Positions 1 through 8,773 of a DNA stretch of 64,000 bases are shown here, in pieces (within the stretch, counting starts at the first letter, position 1; every line of letters begins with the position of its first letter). The notes below the pieces were generated by a model, which made no database searches, was not told the DNA's origin, and saw only the letters and a list, made by a program, of their open reading frames with translations. Source of the DNA: Pseudomonas sp. 6D_7.1_Bac1 (GTDB lineage: Bacteria; Pseudomonadota; Gammaproteobacteria; Pseudomonadales; Pseudomonadaceae); the NCBI RefSeq assembly GCF_025465945.1, contig NZ_JANLNW010000072.1:170255-234254 (forward strand), read 5' to 3'. Made by a program: the position numbers and the translations under genes.

Positions 1-214
1 CGCAATCCACAGAAATTGGCCCATCTAAACCTACTCCCGAGTTAGATGACCGGTGGGTCGCCACATTGTCGGTCCAGGTGGGCGTTCAGCCAAAAACCGA
101 CACGGCTGCCATAAAAATGCGATTTTCAACAGCCGTCAACACGTGGAACTGCTCGCCAGAGATGCCACGGTAAACGTAAAGCCCATCTAACGGTACGTGG
201 TGTTCATGGGTCGC
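1..214 (-). pseudogene. Possible gene remnant interrupted by an in-frame TGA, cut by the window edge
   Basis: Reading the minus strand from about 214 down to 1, one frame is open apart from a single TGA at 86-88. The part before the TGA reads about 42 residues, including VPLDGLYVYRGISGEQFHVL, and the same frame continues after it with about 28 residues to the window edge. There is no start codon after the upstream TAA at 215-217. It could be the end of a decayed gene or chance. I recognise no family. The edge hides the rest. Confidence 0.22.
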
Positions 215-222
215 TTACGGTC

Positions 223-252
223 AAAAGATCGCAGCCTGCGGCAGCTCCCACA
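223..252. repeat. REP-like element, second sequence class
   Basis: The stretch AAAAGATCGCAGCCTGCGGC followed by AGCTCC is a REP-type element common between Pseudomonas genes. It contains the imperfect dyad GCAGCCTGCGGC and differs from the GTGGGAGCGAGC class found elsewhere in the window. A related half-copy in the other orientation lies at 18855-18877. It sits just beyond the stop of the 274-978 gene. Confidence 0.6.
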
Positions 253-273
253 AGAGCCGGGCGTCGTTGGTGC

Positions 274-978
274 TTACTGCACAGCGATGCTGTAACCGTC
301 GAAAGCGGTCTGCTGCTGAAGTGCGGTAACGATAGCCTTGCGTGTAGCCGGTTGTTCGGCACCAGCGTTGTCGATGAAGGTCTCGTTTTCCAGCTCAGCT
401 TCATCGCCTTCACCGACAAAGGTGAAGCCGAGGAATTCGAAGGCTTCGCGGTCGGCGCTCGGTTTAACCCGTGGGTTGCGCAGTGGCAGGCTGACGCTGA
501 CGCCGTCCTTGCTGATGTTGAACACTTCGATGTCTTTCTTGGCGCGGGCTGTCTTGCTCTTGCCGCTGCTCGGGTTGCTGATGGCCTGATGGGTCTGGTT
601 CAGCACTTTCAGCGCCAGGCCATAGACCAGCTCCTGAAAACTTGGGTCATCCTTGAAGCTCGACAGAATCCGGCTGATCGGGAACTTGCTGCTCAGGTCT
701 TCCAGGGCGGCGATGTCGGCGGCCTCGGCGTCTTTGAGTTGTTTGAGCTCGCCCATCAGTTCGTAGGCTGTGTCGTCGTCGAAGCGGTCGTGAGCCAGGC
801 GGATGGCCGCGCGCAGTTCGCGAATCTGGTCGCTTTCTTTCGAGGTGTGGAAGGCGTCCAGGACCATCTCGCTGATGGTTTTGGCCTGCGGCACGTGTTG
901 TGAAAGATTGATGGAGTTTTCGTATTCCGCTTTGGACGACAAGGTGATTACGGATTCAGCGGTGTTGGAATCTGGCAT
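274..978 (-). CDS. Hypothetical protein, 234 aa
   Basis: I do not recognise this protein. It starts at the ATG ending at 978, with an AAGAAG stretch about 14 bases upstream as a weak ribosome site. It has no signal peptide or membrane segment. Residues 35-100 are rich in charged residues and Ala/Leu and look helical, possibly coiled coil; residues 140-155 form a basic Ser/Lys/Arg linker (SSGKSKTARAKK); the C-terminal third is acidic and probably beta-rich. The helical domain, basic linker and compact end resemble nucleoid-type proteins in outline only, with no sequence match claimed. It stands alone, with a REP element downstream. Confidence 0.6.
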   Translation of the reverse strand: MPDSNTAESVITLSSKAEYENSINLSQHVPQAKTISEMVLDAFHTSKESDQIRELRAAIRLAHDRFDDDTAYELMGELKQLKDAEAADIAALEDLSSKFPISRILSSFKDDPSFQELVYGLALKVLNQTHQAISNPSSGKSKTARAKKDIEVFNISKDGVSVSLPLRNPRVKPSADREAFEFLGFTFVGEGDEAELENETFIDNAGAEQPATRKAIVTALQQQTAFDGYSIAVQ

Positions 979-1087
979 TGAAATTTCACTACTTCTTTAA
1001 ACAGAATTTGAGACGAGAACAGCGTCGGCGTTTTCGGGTCGCCTAATCTATTGGACCGCAGCGATGTTGTCACGGACCAACGGACGA

Positions 1088-2158
1088 TCAGTTCATCTCG
1101 GCGACCAGCACTTCAACCATGGCCTTCGCGCTCATTTCCCGCGCCAGCGCGGCGCCCTGGCCGGCCCACTGCACTGCGAACTCGTTGCAACCCTTGGCGC
1201 TGGCGGCGGCGTGCAGGGCCTTGGCGGCGTCGTAGGTCAGGGGGTACGCCGGGCATTGTGGTGCGCCGGCGGCGTCGAGGTCGGTGATCAGGCGATTGAC
1301 CATGCCCCGCGCCGGTCGCCCGGAAATCGCGCTGGTGATGCGCGTATGGGCGGCCTTCGGGCTCTTCAGGTCGGCTCGATAGCGCGGGTTGGCGGCGGAT
1401 TCGGGGCAGAGGATAAACGCGGTACCCAGCTGGGCACCTTGTGCGCCGAGTTTGAGCATGGCGCTGATCGACTGACCGTCCATGATCCCGCCCGCGGCGA
1501 TGACCGGGATCGAACGCTGCTGGCTGAGGGTTCTGACCAGTGCCAGGGTCCCGGTCAGGGCGTCATGTTGCGGGTTGAACACACCGCGATGGCCGCCGGC
1601 TTCGACGCCTTGGGCGATGATCCCGTCGAGGCCGGCTCGCTCGATCAGCTCGGCTTCGTGTGGATCCGTCGCGGTGGCCAACAGCACGATGCCGGCCCTT
1701 TTCAGCGCGTCGATCCAGGACGCTGGCGGCAGGCCGAAGTGAAAGCTGACCACGGCCGGACGTTCGACCAGCAGCAGTTCGAGCATGTCCGGGTCATCGA
1801 GGAAGCTGGTGTAGATCTCATTCAGCGTGGTGGGCGGCGTGGCGTCGAACTCGGCAAACAGCGGATGCAGGTGCTTCAGCCAGTCGGACTGCAGGGGCTG
1901 ATCCGGTTCGGGTGTGCGGTGACAGAACAGGTTGACGTTGAATGGCCTGGCGGTCAGCGCCCGGGTCTCGGCAATCATCGCCTTGGCCTGATTGACGTTG
2001 CTGGCTCCGATCCCGATCGAGCCCAAGGCACCGGCATTCGACACGGCCGCCGCGAGTGCCGGCGTGGACACGCCGACCATTGGCGCCTGGATGATTGGAT
2101 ACTGGATGCCGAGCCGTTGCGTCAGCGTCAGGTTTTTCGGGTTGGGGCGCAGATCCAT
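1088..2158 (-). CDS. Nitronate monooxygenase (NAD(P)H-dependent flavin oxidoreductase / 2-nitropropane dioxygenase family)
   Basis: This family of FMN TIM-barrel enzymes oxidises alkyl nitronates such as propionate 3-nitronate to the carbonyl compound and nitrite; some members are instead NADH:quinone reductases. The protein (356 aa) shows the N-terminal QAPMVGVSTPALAAAVSNAG segment, the flavin-site motif QGVEAGGHRG with the candidate catalytic His, and the phosphate-binding stretch IPVIAAGGI followed by GAQGAQLGTAF. I chose the ATG ending at 2158 because GGGAG lies 9 bases upstream; an upstream TTG at 2185 would add nine residues that fit the family poorly. The gene follows the FAD/NAD(P)-binding gene by 30 bases and is probably cotranscribed with it. 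Confidence 0.88.
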   Translation of the reverse strand: MDLRPNPKNLTLTQRLGIQYPIIQAPMVGVSTPALAAAVSNAGALGSIGIGASNVNQAKAMIAETRALTARPFNVNLFCHRTPEPDQPLQSDWLKHLHPLFAEFDATPPTTLNEIYTSFLDDPDMLELLLVERPAVVSFHFGLPPASWIDALKRAGIVLLATATDPHEAELIERAGLDGIIAQGVEAGGHRGVFNPQHDALTGTLALVRTLSQQRSIPVIAAGGIMDGQSISAMLKLGAQGAQLGTAFILCPESAANPRYRADLKSPKAAHTRITSAISGRPARGMVNRLITDLDAAGAPQCPAYPLTYDAAKALHAAASAKGCNEFAVQWAGQGAALAREMSAKAMVEVLVAEMN

Positions 2159-2188
2159 ATCAATGACTCCCGGGTTGTGCTTCAAAGG

Positions 2189-4111
2189 TTAAAGGTGGGC
2201 GAGCGATCTCGAAGCCTCAACGACGCAGGCGGCCGGCCTTTTTGCCATGTGCGGCGCATTGATCTGGCGGAACAACTCGCCCACGCTGCGTCCGGCATCC
2301 ACCAGGGCGGTGGAATTCACGAACGGTCGCGGGACGATGTAGGTGTAGAACTTGGCGCCTTCGCAGACAGTCCCCAGCGCCCAGGCATTGCTCAGCGGTT
2401 TGCCGCTCAGCGGGACGATGTGCAGGCCTTCATCGACATCAATGCCGCTGACCTCCATGCCTTGATTGGTGAACGGGCGAACCAGGCCTCTTTCGAGCAA
2501 GCGGTAGAGCAGCGGTGATTTGTCCTGGTTGGGTGACGACTGCGGCACCCGAGCGCGAATCAGCACATCGGCGCGGAATTCTCGCTCGGGCAGGCTCGTG
2601 CTGTTGATCGTGAATGAATACGACGCGCCGTCCATAGACGCACGGGCCCCTGGGCCGAAGCTGGCCATCAGGTTACCTGCACGTATCAGCGCGAGCATTT
2701 CTTCGGTGCGTTGCAGGGGCGGACCAACGGCCAGCCGATTCATTACCGGAATGAATTCGTTCATGAAGCGCTTGTGCGACGAGGCCGACAGCGCGCCGAA
2801 ATCGACCACTCGGCGCAGGTTGTCGCGCAGGTCGCGCAGCACATCGCAGGCGGCCTTGATCGGACTTTCGCAATTGCCATTACGGGCCTCGGCCAAGTCT
2901 TGCTCCAGGTAGTCGGTCAGCCACTGATGGAAGTGTTCCTTGCTGGCCAGGGCATTGCGGCTGATGGGGTTGGCCATCTTGTCCCAGGAAAACGGCGGAA
3001 TTTGTGGGCAGCATTGGCGCAGTACGTTTTCGGCGGCCGGCGTTTCGAGATGAACCAGTGTGGCGTCGAGCAACTCGGCGAAGGAGCTGCCATGCAACCG
3101 GGTGGCATGGGACAAGTAATAGGCGTGGGCCATGTCGCGCAGAATCAGCGGGAAGATATGGCCGTGGAAATCAAGTTCGCCGGGCTTGTGGGTCTGCTTC
3201 CATTGATTGATTCGCTCCAGCGTCAGGAAGCGTGCCTGGTATTGGCCCGAGACACCTTTCTGGTTCACCGCGCGGGCGGCGAACGGAATCCCGCTGCGCG
3301 AGAACAGCGCCAGTGACGGCTCTGCGCCGGACGGCTGATAGTTCAGCACGCCGGTCGTTTCGTCACGCTCGAAGCGGCCGCCACGACCGACGGTCAGTGC
3401 GGTAATCGCATCGATGGCGGTCAGGCCCATGCCTTCGATTGCCACCGAGGCGTCAGGGGCAATCTCATCGAGTTGCTTATGAATCGGCAGTGGCCCGGTG
3501 ACGATGTAGCGCAGGTTGGCGTTGTTGAAACGGTGGGTCGCGACAAAGGCACGACGGTCGATGTCCAGCGCGTCCGGATGATTTTCCGAGTGGCCCGTGG
3601 TCAGGAACAGGTAGTCGGCGTTGATCGTTTTGCCGTGCGCCGTCTGGATGACAAACGATTGGGTTGCAGTCTGCTCGATATCGGTGGCCGTGCACGTATG
3701 CAGGTGCACGTCGCAGTGCTGTTCCAGTCGGGTGAGCAGGAACTTGAAGACCCAGTTCAGGTACTCGCCAAAGGCGCTGCGGGGCAGGTACGTGTCGGGA
3801 CCCAGCGGTAACGGGTGTTTCCAGTTGCCAACAGCCCACGCGTACAGGCTTGGCCCCTCGATCAACGGCCCGGCATCGGCCACGGTCGGGTCCATGAACA
3901 GGGTGATCTGGGACGCTACGGTGTTGAGTTGCAGGTAGTCGGGTTGCGAGGAGTGGTGGATGCCTTCGCCCGGTACACCGGGGTCGATGAGATGCACTGC
4001 TATTTTCTTGTCGGTTTTCTGATCGCAAGCGTAGGCGGTGATTCGTTCGAGCACGTTCAGGCCCCGTGGCCCCATGCCGATAATCGCGATCGCTAGCGTA
4101 GCCTGTTGCAT
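2189..4111 (-). CDS. FAD/NAD(P)-binding protein (COG4529-like), 640 aa
   Basis: A large flavoprotein of the predicted FAD/NAD(P)-binding group. The N-terminus carries the dinucleotide fold IAIIGMGPRGLNVLERI (residues 7-23), and a second nucleotide-binding-like stretch, ASVAIEGMGLTAIDAI, lies in the middle. Its substrate is unknown. The start at 4111 is preferred because AAGGGAG precedes it and the fold begins at once; longer versions add a low-complexity extension. It leads an operon with the nitronate monooxygenase and is divergent from the LysR gene at 4318. Members of this family often accompany secondary-metabolite or amino-acid oxidation genes, so oxidation of a nitrogen compound is an inference from context. 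Confidence 0.72.
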   Translation of the reverse strand: MQQATLAIAIIGMGPRGLNVLERITAYACDQKTDKKIAVHLIDPGVPGEGIHHSSQPDYLQLNTVASQITLFMDPTVADAGPLIEGPSLYAWAVGNWKHPLPLGPDTYLPRSAFGEYLNWVFKFLLTRLEQHCDVHLHTCTATDIEQTATQSFVIQTAHGKTINADYLFLTTGHSENHPDALDIDRRAFVATHRFNNANLRYIVTGPLPIHKQLDEIAPDASVAIEGMGLTAIDAITALTVGRGGRFERDETTGVLNYQPSGAEPSLALFSRSGIPFAARAVNQKGVSGQYQARFLTLERINQWKQTHKPGELDFHGHIFPLILRDMAHAYYLSHATRLHGSSFAELLDATLVHLETPAAENVLRQCCPQIPPFSWDKMANPISRNALASKEHFHQWLTDYLEQDLAEARNGNCESPIKAACDVLRDLRDNLRRVVDFGALSASSHKRFMNEFIPVMNRLAVGPPLQRTEEMLALIRAGNLMASFGPGARASMDGASYSFTINSTSLPEREFRADVLIRARVPQSSPNQDKSPLLYRLLERGLVRPFTNQGMEVSGIDVDEGLHIVPLSGKPLSNAWALGTVCEGAKFYTYIVPRPFVNSTALVDAGRSVGELFRQINAPHMAKRPAACVVEASRSLAHL

Positions 4112-4317
4112 CTGCCCCAACTCCCTTGTTCTTAGAGAGGCGTTTGCTCGACGTTGTGCAGGACATCTCCCTGTTTCAGGTCGTGTTCTGCTCAACATCA
4201 CCTCATATGCGTTTAAATCCGGGGCAGGATACGCAGCGCAAAATTAGCTTTGCCAACGATTATCCGAGATACTGCGCATCACTTTTCGAGATGTCAGCGT
4301 CCAGGGATGGCAGTTCC

Positions 4318-5232
4318 ATGCAGCTCAAATCACTTCGGATTTTTTTGGCTGTGGCTGAGACGGGCAGCTTCGTGGCCGCCGCTGAACGCCTGCACACCGT
4401 GCAATCCAACGTCACTGCACATATCAAGAAACTCGAAACCGAATTGGGTGCTCAACTGATCGACCGCAATGGCCGGGTGCGTCTCACCTCCGCTGGTCAC
4501 GCACTCAGCGAATACGCTGACAGAATTCAGCGAAATCACGACGAGGCTGTGGCCTTTTTCCGAGGTAACCAGTCCCTAAGTGGCGAGTTGCGCATCGGCG
4601 CGATGGAGACCACCACGGCGTTTCGCTTGCCGGGGATCCTGGCGAGCTTTCACGGCAATCATCCGGAAGTTGATATCAAGCTCACCACCGGGCCGACGGC
4701 AGACCTGGTCAGGGGATTGGTGGAAGGGCGCTTCGATTGCGTATTTGTGGCCGGCAAAGTCGACCACCGGCGCTACCACATGTACAAAGCCTTCACCGAG
4801 GAGCTGGTGCTGATTTCCTCCCGGCCGCTGGAGAAAATGCCGCCCAAGGAAACCTTGCTGACAGCCACCTTCCTGGCCTTCCGCCAAGGCTGCAGCTATC
4901 GCCACAGCATTGAATTGCTGCTGGCCTCTTGCGGGGTTTCGGCCGTGCGCATCATTGATTTCGGCACGCTGGACGCCATGCTCGGCTGCGTCGCGGCGGG
5001 CATGGGGTATGCCGTACTGCCGAAGTCCGCGGTCGAGGCTCAAAGGTCGCGCTTCAACATCTACAGCCTCGATCTGCCGGAGCGCTATGCGATTGTCGAC
5101 ACCTATTTTGCGGCCGCACCGCAGAACACCTGGACGCCGGCCATGGCCTCGTTTTCTGAAACGGTGTGCGATGCGCTGGTGATCACCGATGCACCGCCAT
5201 CGCACGAAGTGATAAGAAGCCAGAAGGTGTAA
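4318..5232 (+). CDS. LysR-family transcriptional regulator
   Basis: A 304-aa LysR-type regulator. It has an N-terminal winged helix-turn-helix (residues 1-60, with LAVAETGSFVAAAERLHTVQ followed by the recognition helix SNVTAHIKKLE) and a periplasmic-binding-protein-like effector domain (about 90-295). I chose the ATG at 4318, where the family pattern MQLKSLRIFLAV begins, with AGGGA upstream; an ATG at 4291 would add nine residues. It is divergent from the FAD-binding/nitronate monooxygenase operon across 206 bases, so it probably regulates that operon. The effector is unknown. Confidence 0.85.
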   Translation: MQLKSLRIFLAVAETGSFVAAAERLHTVQSNVTAHIKKLETELGAQLIDRNGRVRLTSAGHALSEYADRIQRNHDEAVAFFRGNQSLSGELRIGAMETTTAFRLPGILASFHGNHPEVDIKLTTGPTADLVRGLVEGRFDCVFVAGKVDHRRYHMYKAFTEELVLISSRPLEKMPPKETLLTATFLAFRQGCSYRHSIELLLASCGVSAVRIIDFGTLDAMLGCVAAGMGYAVLPKSAVEAQRSRFNIYSLDLPERYAIVDTYFAAAPQNTWTPAMASFSETVCDALVITDAPPSHEVIRSQKV

Positions 5233-5260
5233 ACCTTATTCAGGACGAGTCACGATGCTG

Positions 5261-5300
5261 AAAAAGAGCCCGCCTTCGGTATGAAGTGCGGGCTTTTCTT
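5261..5300. terminator. Bidirectional rho-independent terminator
   Basis: AAAAGAGCCCGC pairs with GCGGGCTTTTCTTT across a short loop. It sits between the convergent ends of the LysR gene (5232) and the small membrane-protein gene (stop at 5300), and overlaps the last codons of the latter. Confidence 0.75.
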
Positions 5301-5812
5301 TAAGCGGCAGAAGCGTTTTTGAGTGCCAACAGCGCCATCCATTCGCGGTACAGCGTGATTGCCCTGCCGCAGAAGAGCCCGACCGTAAACCCCGAGGCGG
5401 TGCCTGTGAGCGTCAGCATCTGCACGCTGGCCGAACGTTCCGGGTGAACAGCGGCCTGATAGCCGATGAAGTATTTCACCGCGAAGAACAGCAGCGAGAT
5501 GCAGAGGATTTTCCAGGTGCCGGGAACGATCAGCCCTTTGCCGCCGCTGTCCAGTGTCAGCCCTCGGCGCGAGAACAGTGCAATCGCCGCCAGGCTGCCC
5601 AGCGCGATGCCGGCCACCCAGCTGCCCAGCGCCAACTCGGCGTGTTCGTGGTAGTTCAGCGAAAAGAATGACCAGAGCGTCAGGAGGCCCGGTGTAATGA
5701 GCAGGGAGAGTTTGCTTTCCCGGCTGGGCGTTCTGGCCCTGAACCCGTAATAACAGATCAACAGGAAAACCCCGTAGACCCATAGCGGCGTGCCTTGCAG
5801 AATATCGAGCAT
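5300..5812 (-). CDS. Small integral membrane protein (DUF6622-like)
   Basis: A 170-aa protein with about four to five hydrophobic helices, including LWVYGVFLLICYYGF near the N-terminus, a pair in the centre (LLITPGLLTLWSFF and WVAGIALGSLAAIALF) and ILCISLLFFAVKYFIGY towards the end. It resembles the DUF6622 membrane proteins of Proteobacteria, whose function is not known. The ATG ending at 5812 is preferred: AAGGA lies about 10 bases upstream, and the first membrane helix follows directly. It is 87 bases downstream of the LysR gene at 5900-6805 on the same strand. Confidence 0.7.
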   Translation of the reverse strand: MLDILQGTPLWVYGVFLLICYYGFRARTPSRESKLSLLITPGLLTLWSFFSLNYHEHAELALGSWVAGIALGSLAAIALFSRRGLTLDSGGKGLIVPGTWKILCISLLFFAVKYFIGYQAAVHPERSASVQMLTLTGTASGFTVGLFCGRAITLYREWMALLALKNASAA

Positions 5813-5899
5813 GTTGGTCAGCGTCCTTGCCTTGGAAAACCTGACCGGATGCTGCCACAGGCTTGAGGCACTGTCACTGCTGGCCTCGGACAAGCGTTT

Positions 5900-6805
5900 T
5901 CAGAGCGTGTCCTGCCAGGTCTGACGGGAGGACTGGAGCTGGGTTTTGACCCAGTTGCTGAACGCTTGAACCACCGGCCGCTCGGGTTTCTGCGGGTCGG
6001 CCACCAGGTAGTAGCCACGGTGCAGATCGATGGTGATGTCGAACGGGCGCACCAGCAGACCCTTGGACAAGGCATCGCCGCTGATCAGGTTGTCGCCGAT
6101 GGCGATGCCCTGGCCGGCGATGCACGCGGACTGCGCGCAGTGCGCATCGGAAAACAGGATGCCGCTGACGGCGTTGACGCCCGAGGCGCCGGCTGCGGTC
6201 AGCCAGACTCGCCAATCCGAGTAATCGGTCATGTGCAGCAACGGGTAGCCGCTGAGCTCCTGCGGGCTTTTCAGGCCGCTGAGCGAGTTGATCAGGCGCG
6301 GGCTGCACACCGGGAAAAACCTTAGCGCAACGATCTCTTCAACGAGCATTTCCGGCCAGTCGCCAATCCCGTACGCGATGAACAAATCGGCATTGGGGTT
6401 GTGGGTGTCGTCTGGTGTCCGGGGGGAAATCAGCTGCAACTGCACCTGTGGGTACTGACGCAAGAACGCGCCGATGTGGTGGCACAACCAATACGTGGCG
6501 AACCCCGGCGCGCAACTGACGCACAGCCGTCCGGACACTGGCTGGTCGTCGATCAACTGACCGGCGTCGAGCAAGTTCAACAGAATTCCGTGCACCTCAC
6601 GGGCATAGCGTTCGCCCTGGTAGGTCAGGCCGATCCCTCGACCGATGCGCTCGGTGAGGGCGAAGCCGACGCACTCCTCAAGCTTGCTGATCTGGTGGCT
6701 GATGGCGCTGCGGGTCAGGTTCAGTTCACGGGCGGCGACCGACACGCTGCCCAGGCGTGCGACTGCGTCCAGAGCGCGAAGGGCAGTCATTGAAGGAAAA
6801 CGCAT
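5900..6805 (-). CDS. LysR-family regulator, GcvA-like
   Basis: A 301-aa LysR-type regulator of the GcvA/AmpR subgroup, recognised by the opening MTALRALDAVARLGSVSVAA and LTRSAISHQISKLEECVG in the DNA-binding domain. The effector domain contains the typical LLHMTDYSDWRVWL segment. It is divergent from the amidohydrolase-CobW operon at 7028, and the spacer holds a perfect 7-bp dyad at 6921-6946, so it most likely controls that operon and itself. Confidence 0.88.
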   Translation of the reverse strand: MRFPSMTALRALDAVARLGSVSVAARELNLTRSAISHQISKLEECVGFALTERIGRGIGLTYQGERYAREVHGILLNLLDAGQLIDDQPVSGRLCVSCAPGFATYWLCHHIGAFLRQYPQVQLQLISPRTPDDTHNPNADLFIAYGIGDWPEMLVEEIVALRFFPVCSPRLINSLSGLKSPQELSGYPLLHMTDYSDWRVWLTAAGASGVNAVSGILFSDAHCAQSACIAGQGIAIGDNLISGDALSKGLLVRPFDITIDLHRGYYLVADPQKPERPVVQAFSNWVKTQLQSSRQTWQDTL

Positions 6806-6920
6806 AAAGAGTCCAGCATCAGGTTGTAGGAGGGGTTACGACGGGGTTGTGAAAACCTGTGGCTCGGGCCGTTTGCAACTTATGGTGAATTAAATTGAAC
6901 GATTAAGCCAAAAAAAATCG

Positions 6921-6946
6921 ATTGTTGTGTTAGTTGGTTCAACAAT
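6921..6946. promoter_or_regulatory. Inverted repeat, probable LysR operator
   Basis: ATTGTTG (6921-6927) and CAACAAT (6940-6946) form a perfect dyad with a 12-base spacer. It lies in the 222-base A+T-rich divergent spacer between the GcvA-like gene and the amidohydrolase gene. LysR-type regulators typically bind interrupted dyads of this size, so binding by the adjacent regulator is inferred. Confidence 0.6.
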
Positions 6947-7027
6947 ACTAGCCCCATTCGTCAGGGCCCCCGAAGCGCAAAACGCGTGGCGGACCTTCCT
7001 ATCGCTCTGAACTCAAAGGTGGCTTAC

Positions 7028-8773
7028 ATGGCTGGGTCCGACAACTTTACCTCGACCCATTCCGCGCAAGGGACATACGCCGATCTGATCCTCGGTAACG
7101 GTCGTATTTACACCCAGGATCCTTTGAGCCCGTGGGCCGAGGCTGTGGCGATTCGCGACGGCAAGTTGATCGGTGTCGCCAGCCTGAGCGAGCTTGCGGG
7201 ATTCAAGGGGCCGAACACGATTTTCCATGATCTGGCGGGGGCATTCTGCATGCCGGGTCTGCATGACATGCACACTCATCCCGACCTGGCGCTGGCGCCG
7301 CGCTACAGTGACGACCTGGATGTCGGCATCGAAGACCCGACCCCGGAACAGTTGCGCGAGAAAATCCTCGCCTACGCCGACGCCCATCCGGGCGATGGCT
7401 GGATTTACGGGCAGTACTGGGTGCGTTACACCTTCCGCGAAGCCGGGTTGACACCGGGCCGGGCGTGGCTCGACAGCATCATGCCGGACCGCCCGGTGGC
7501 GCTGCTCGACCGGATGTGGGGCACCATGATGGTCAACTCCAAGGCCCTGGAACTGGCCGGCATCGACCGCCACACTGCTGACCCGCGCAACGGCTACCTG
7601 GAGCGTGACGAACTGACCGGCGAGCCCACCGGCCTGATGATCGACGGCGCCTACGCGATGATTCATGCGGCGATGCCACCGACCCCGGTCAGCGTGTTGC
7701 GTCGTGCGTATCGTGACGGCGTGCATTTCCAGAGCTCGCGTGGGGTGACGGCGAGCAAGTACGTGCACGTCTGCGAACAACGGTTGCAGGCCTTGAAAGA
7801 GCTGGATGACAGCGGTGAACTGACGGTGCGCATCGAAGCGGCCATCAGTTGGCAGGACGATATCTTCCCGGTGCGCCGGCGTTGGGAACTGCTCAGCGGC
7901 GAGCGGCACTATTACCGCAGCGCCCGGTTGAGCGCCAACGCGGTGAAGTTCCATTTCGACGGCACCGTCGAGCCACGCTCGTCGTACCTGCTGACGCCGT
8001 GGCCGCAAGAATCGAACTGGCGCGGCAAGCTCAACCTGACCCCCGAGCACATCACCGACATGGTGGTGGACATGGACAGCCGAGGCATCCGGGTGATCGC
8101 TCATTGCACCGGTGACGGCGCGTCCGATGTGTTTCTCGATGCCGTGGCCGAAGCCCGTCGTCGCAACGGTTTCAGCGGTGTGCGCCATCAGTGCGCGCAC
8201 AGCACCTTGCTGCATCCGGGTAATCTGCCGCGCTTCAAGCAATTGCAGGTCATCGCCGAATTCTCGCCGGCCGCCTGGTACCCGACGCCGTTCGCCAGCG
8301 GTGCACGCTCGGGTTACGGTCAGGAGCGGCTCAAACGCATCTACGACTTCAAGGGTGTGCTGGAAGCGGGCGGCACCGCGGTGATGGGCACCGACTGGCC
8401 GGTGGCGTCCATCGACCCGTGGCTGGCGCTGGAAACCATGGTCACCCGCCAGAACCCGTGGAACGACGACCCGACTTGCTTCGGCGAGCCGATCAGCCTG
8501 GAGCAGGCATTGAATGTGATCACGCTCAATGGCGCCGTCGCGATGGGCCTGGAACAGAGCACTGGCAGCCTCGAAGTCGGCAAGTCGGCCGACTTGATTG
8601 TCATCGACCGGGACTTGTTCGCCGAGCCGGCGCGCAACTACCTCCACCGCACCAATGTGTTGCTGACTTTTGTCGAAGGCCAGTTGGTCTATGACCGCCA
8701 TTCAACGCTGGCGTCATCGGGGTTGAAGGCGGTCTGGCAGGGCGAACCGCCGATGCTGGAGGGCAAGGCGTAA
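7028..8773 (+). CDS. Metal-dependent amidohydrolase (YtcJ-like, Amidohydro_3)
   Basis: A 581-aa member of the amidohydrolase superfamily; these TIM-barrel enzymes use one or two divalent metals to hydrolyse C-N bonds in amides, ureas or cyclic amides. Visible metal-site motifs are HDMHTHPD (H82 and H84), AHCTGDGA, RHQCAHS and the late GTDWPV aspartate. The final third has the usual LGKSADLIVIDRD-like sandwich segment (VGKSADLIVIDRD). AAAGGTGG six bases upstream supports the ATG at 7028 over 6986. The substrate is not identifiable. The stop overlaps the start of the CobW-like gene (TAATG), so the two are translationally coupled. Confidence 0.88.
   Translation: MAGSDNFTSTHSAQGTYADLILGNGRIYTQDPLSPWAEAVAIRDGKLIGVASLSELAGFKGPNTIFHDLAGAFCMPGLHDMHTHPDLALAPRYSDDLDVGIEDPTPEQLREKILAYADAHPGDGWIYGQYWVRYTFREAGLTPGRAWLDSIMPDRPVALLDRMWGTMMVNSKALELAGIDRHTADPRNGYLERDELTGEPTGLMIDGAYAMIHAAMPPTPVSVLRRAYRDGVHFQSSRGVTASKYVHVCEQRLQALKELDDSGELTVRIEAAISWQDDIFPVRRRWELLSGERHYYRSARLSANAVKFHFDGTVEPRSSYLLTPWPQESNWRGKLNLTPEHITDMVVDMDSRGIRVIAHCTGDGASDVFLDAVAEARRRNGFSGVRHQCAHSTLLHPGNLPRFKQLQVIAEFSPAAWYPTPFASGARSGYGQERLKRIYDFKGVLEAGGTAVMGTDWPVASIDPWLALETMVTRQNPWNDDPTCFGEPISLEQALNVITLNGAVAMGLEQSTGSLEVGKSADLIVIDRDLFAEPARNYLHRTNVLLTFVEGQLVYDRHSTLASSGLKAVWQGEPPMLEGKA

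Noticed and set aside
1064..2518. 484-codon plus-strand frame across the nitronate monooxygenase
   Set aside because: It overlaps two well-supported minus-strand genes and has shadow composition.
7013..8701. 562-codon antisense frame opposite the amidohydrolase
   Set aside because: The composition is Arg/His/Gln/Val-rich, as expected from a codon shadow, with no ribosome site and no motifs.
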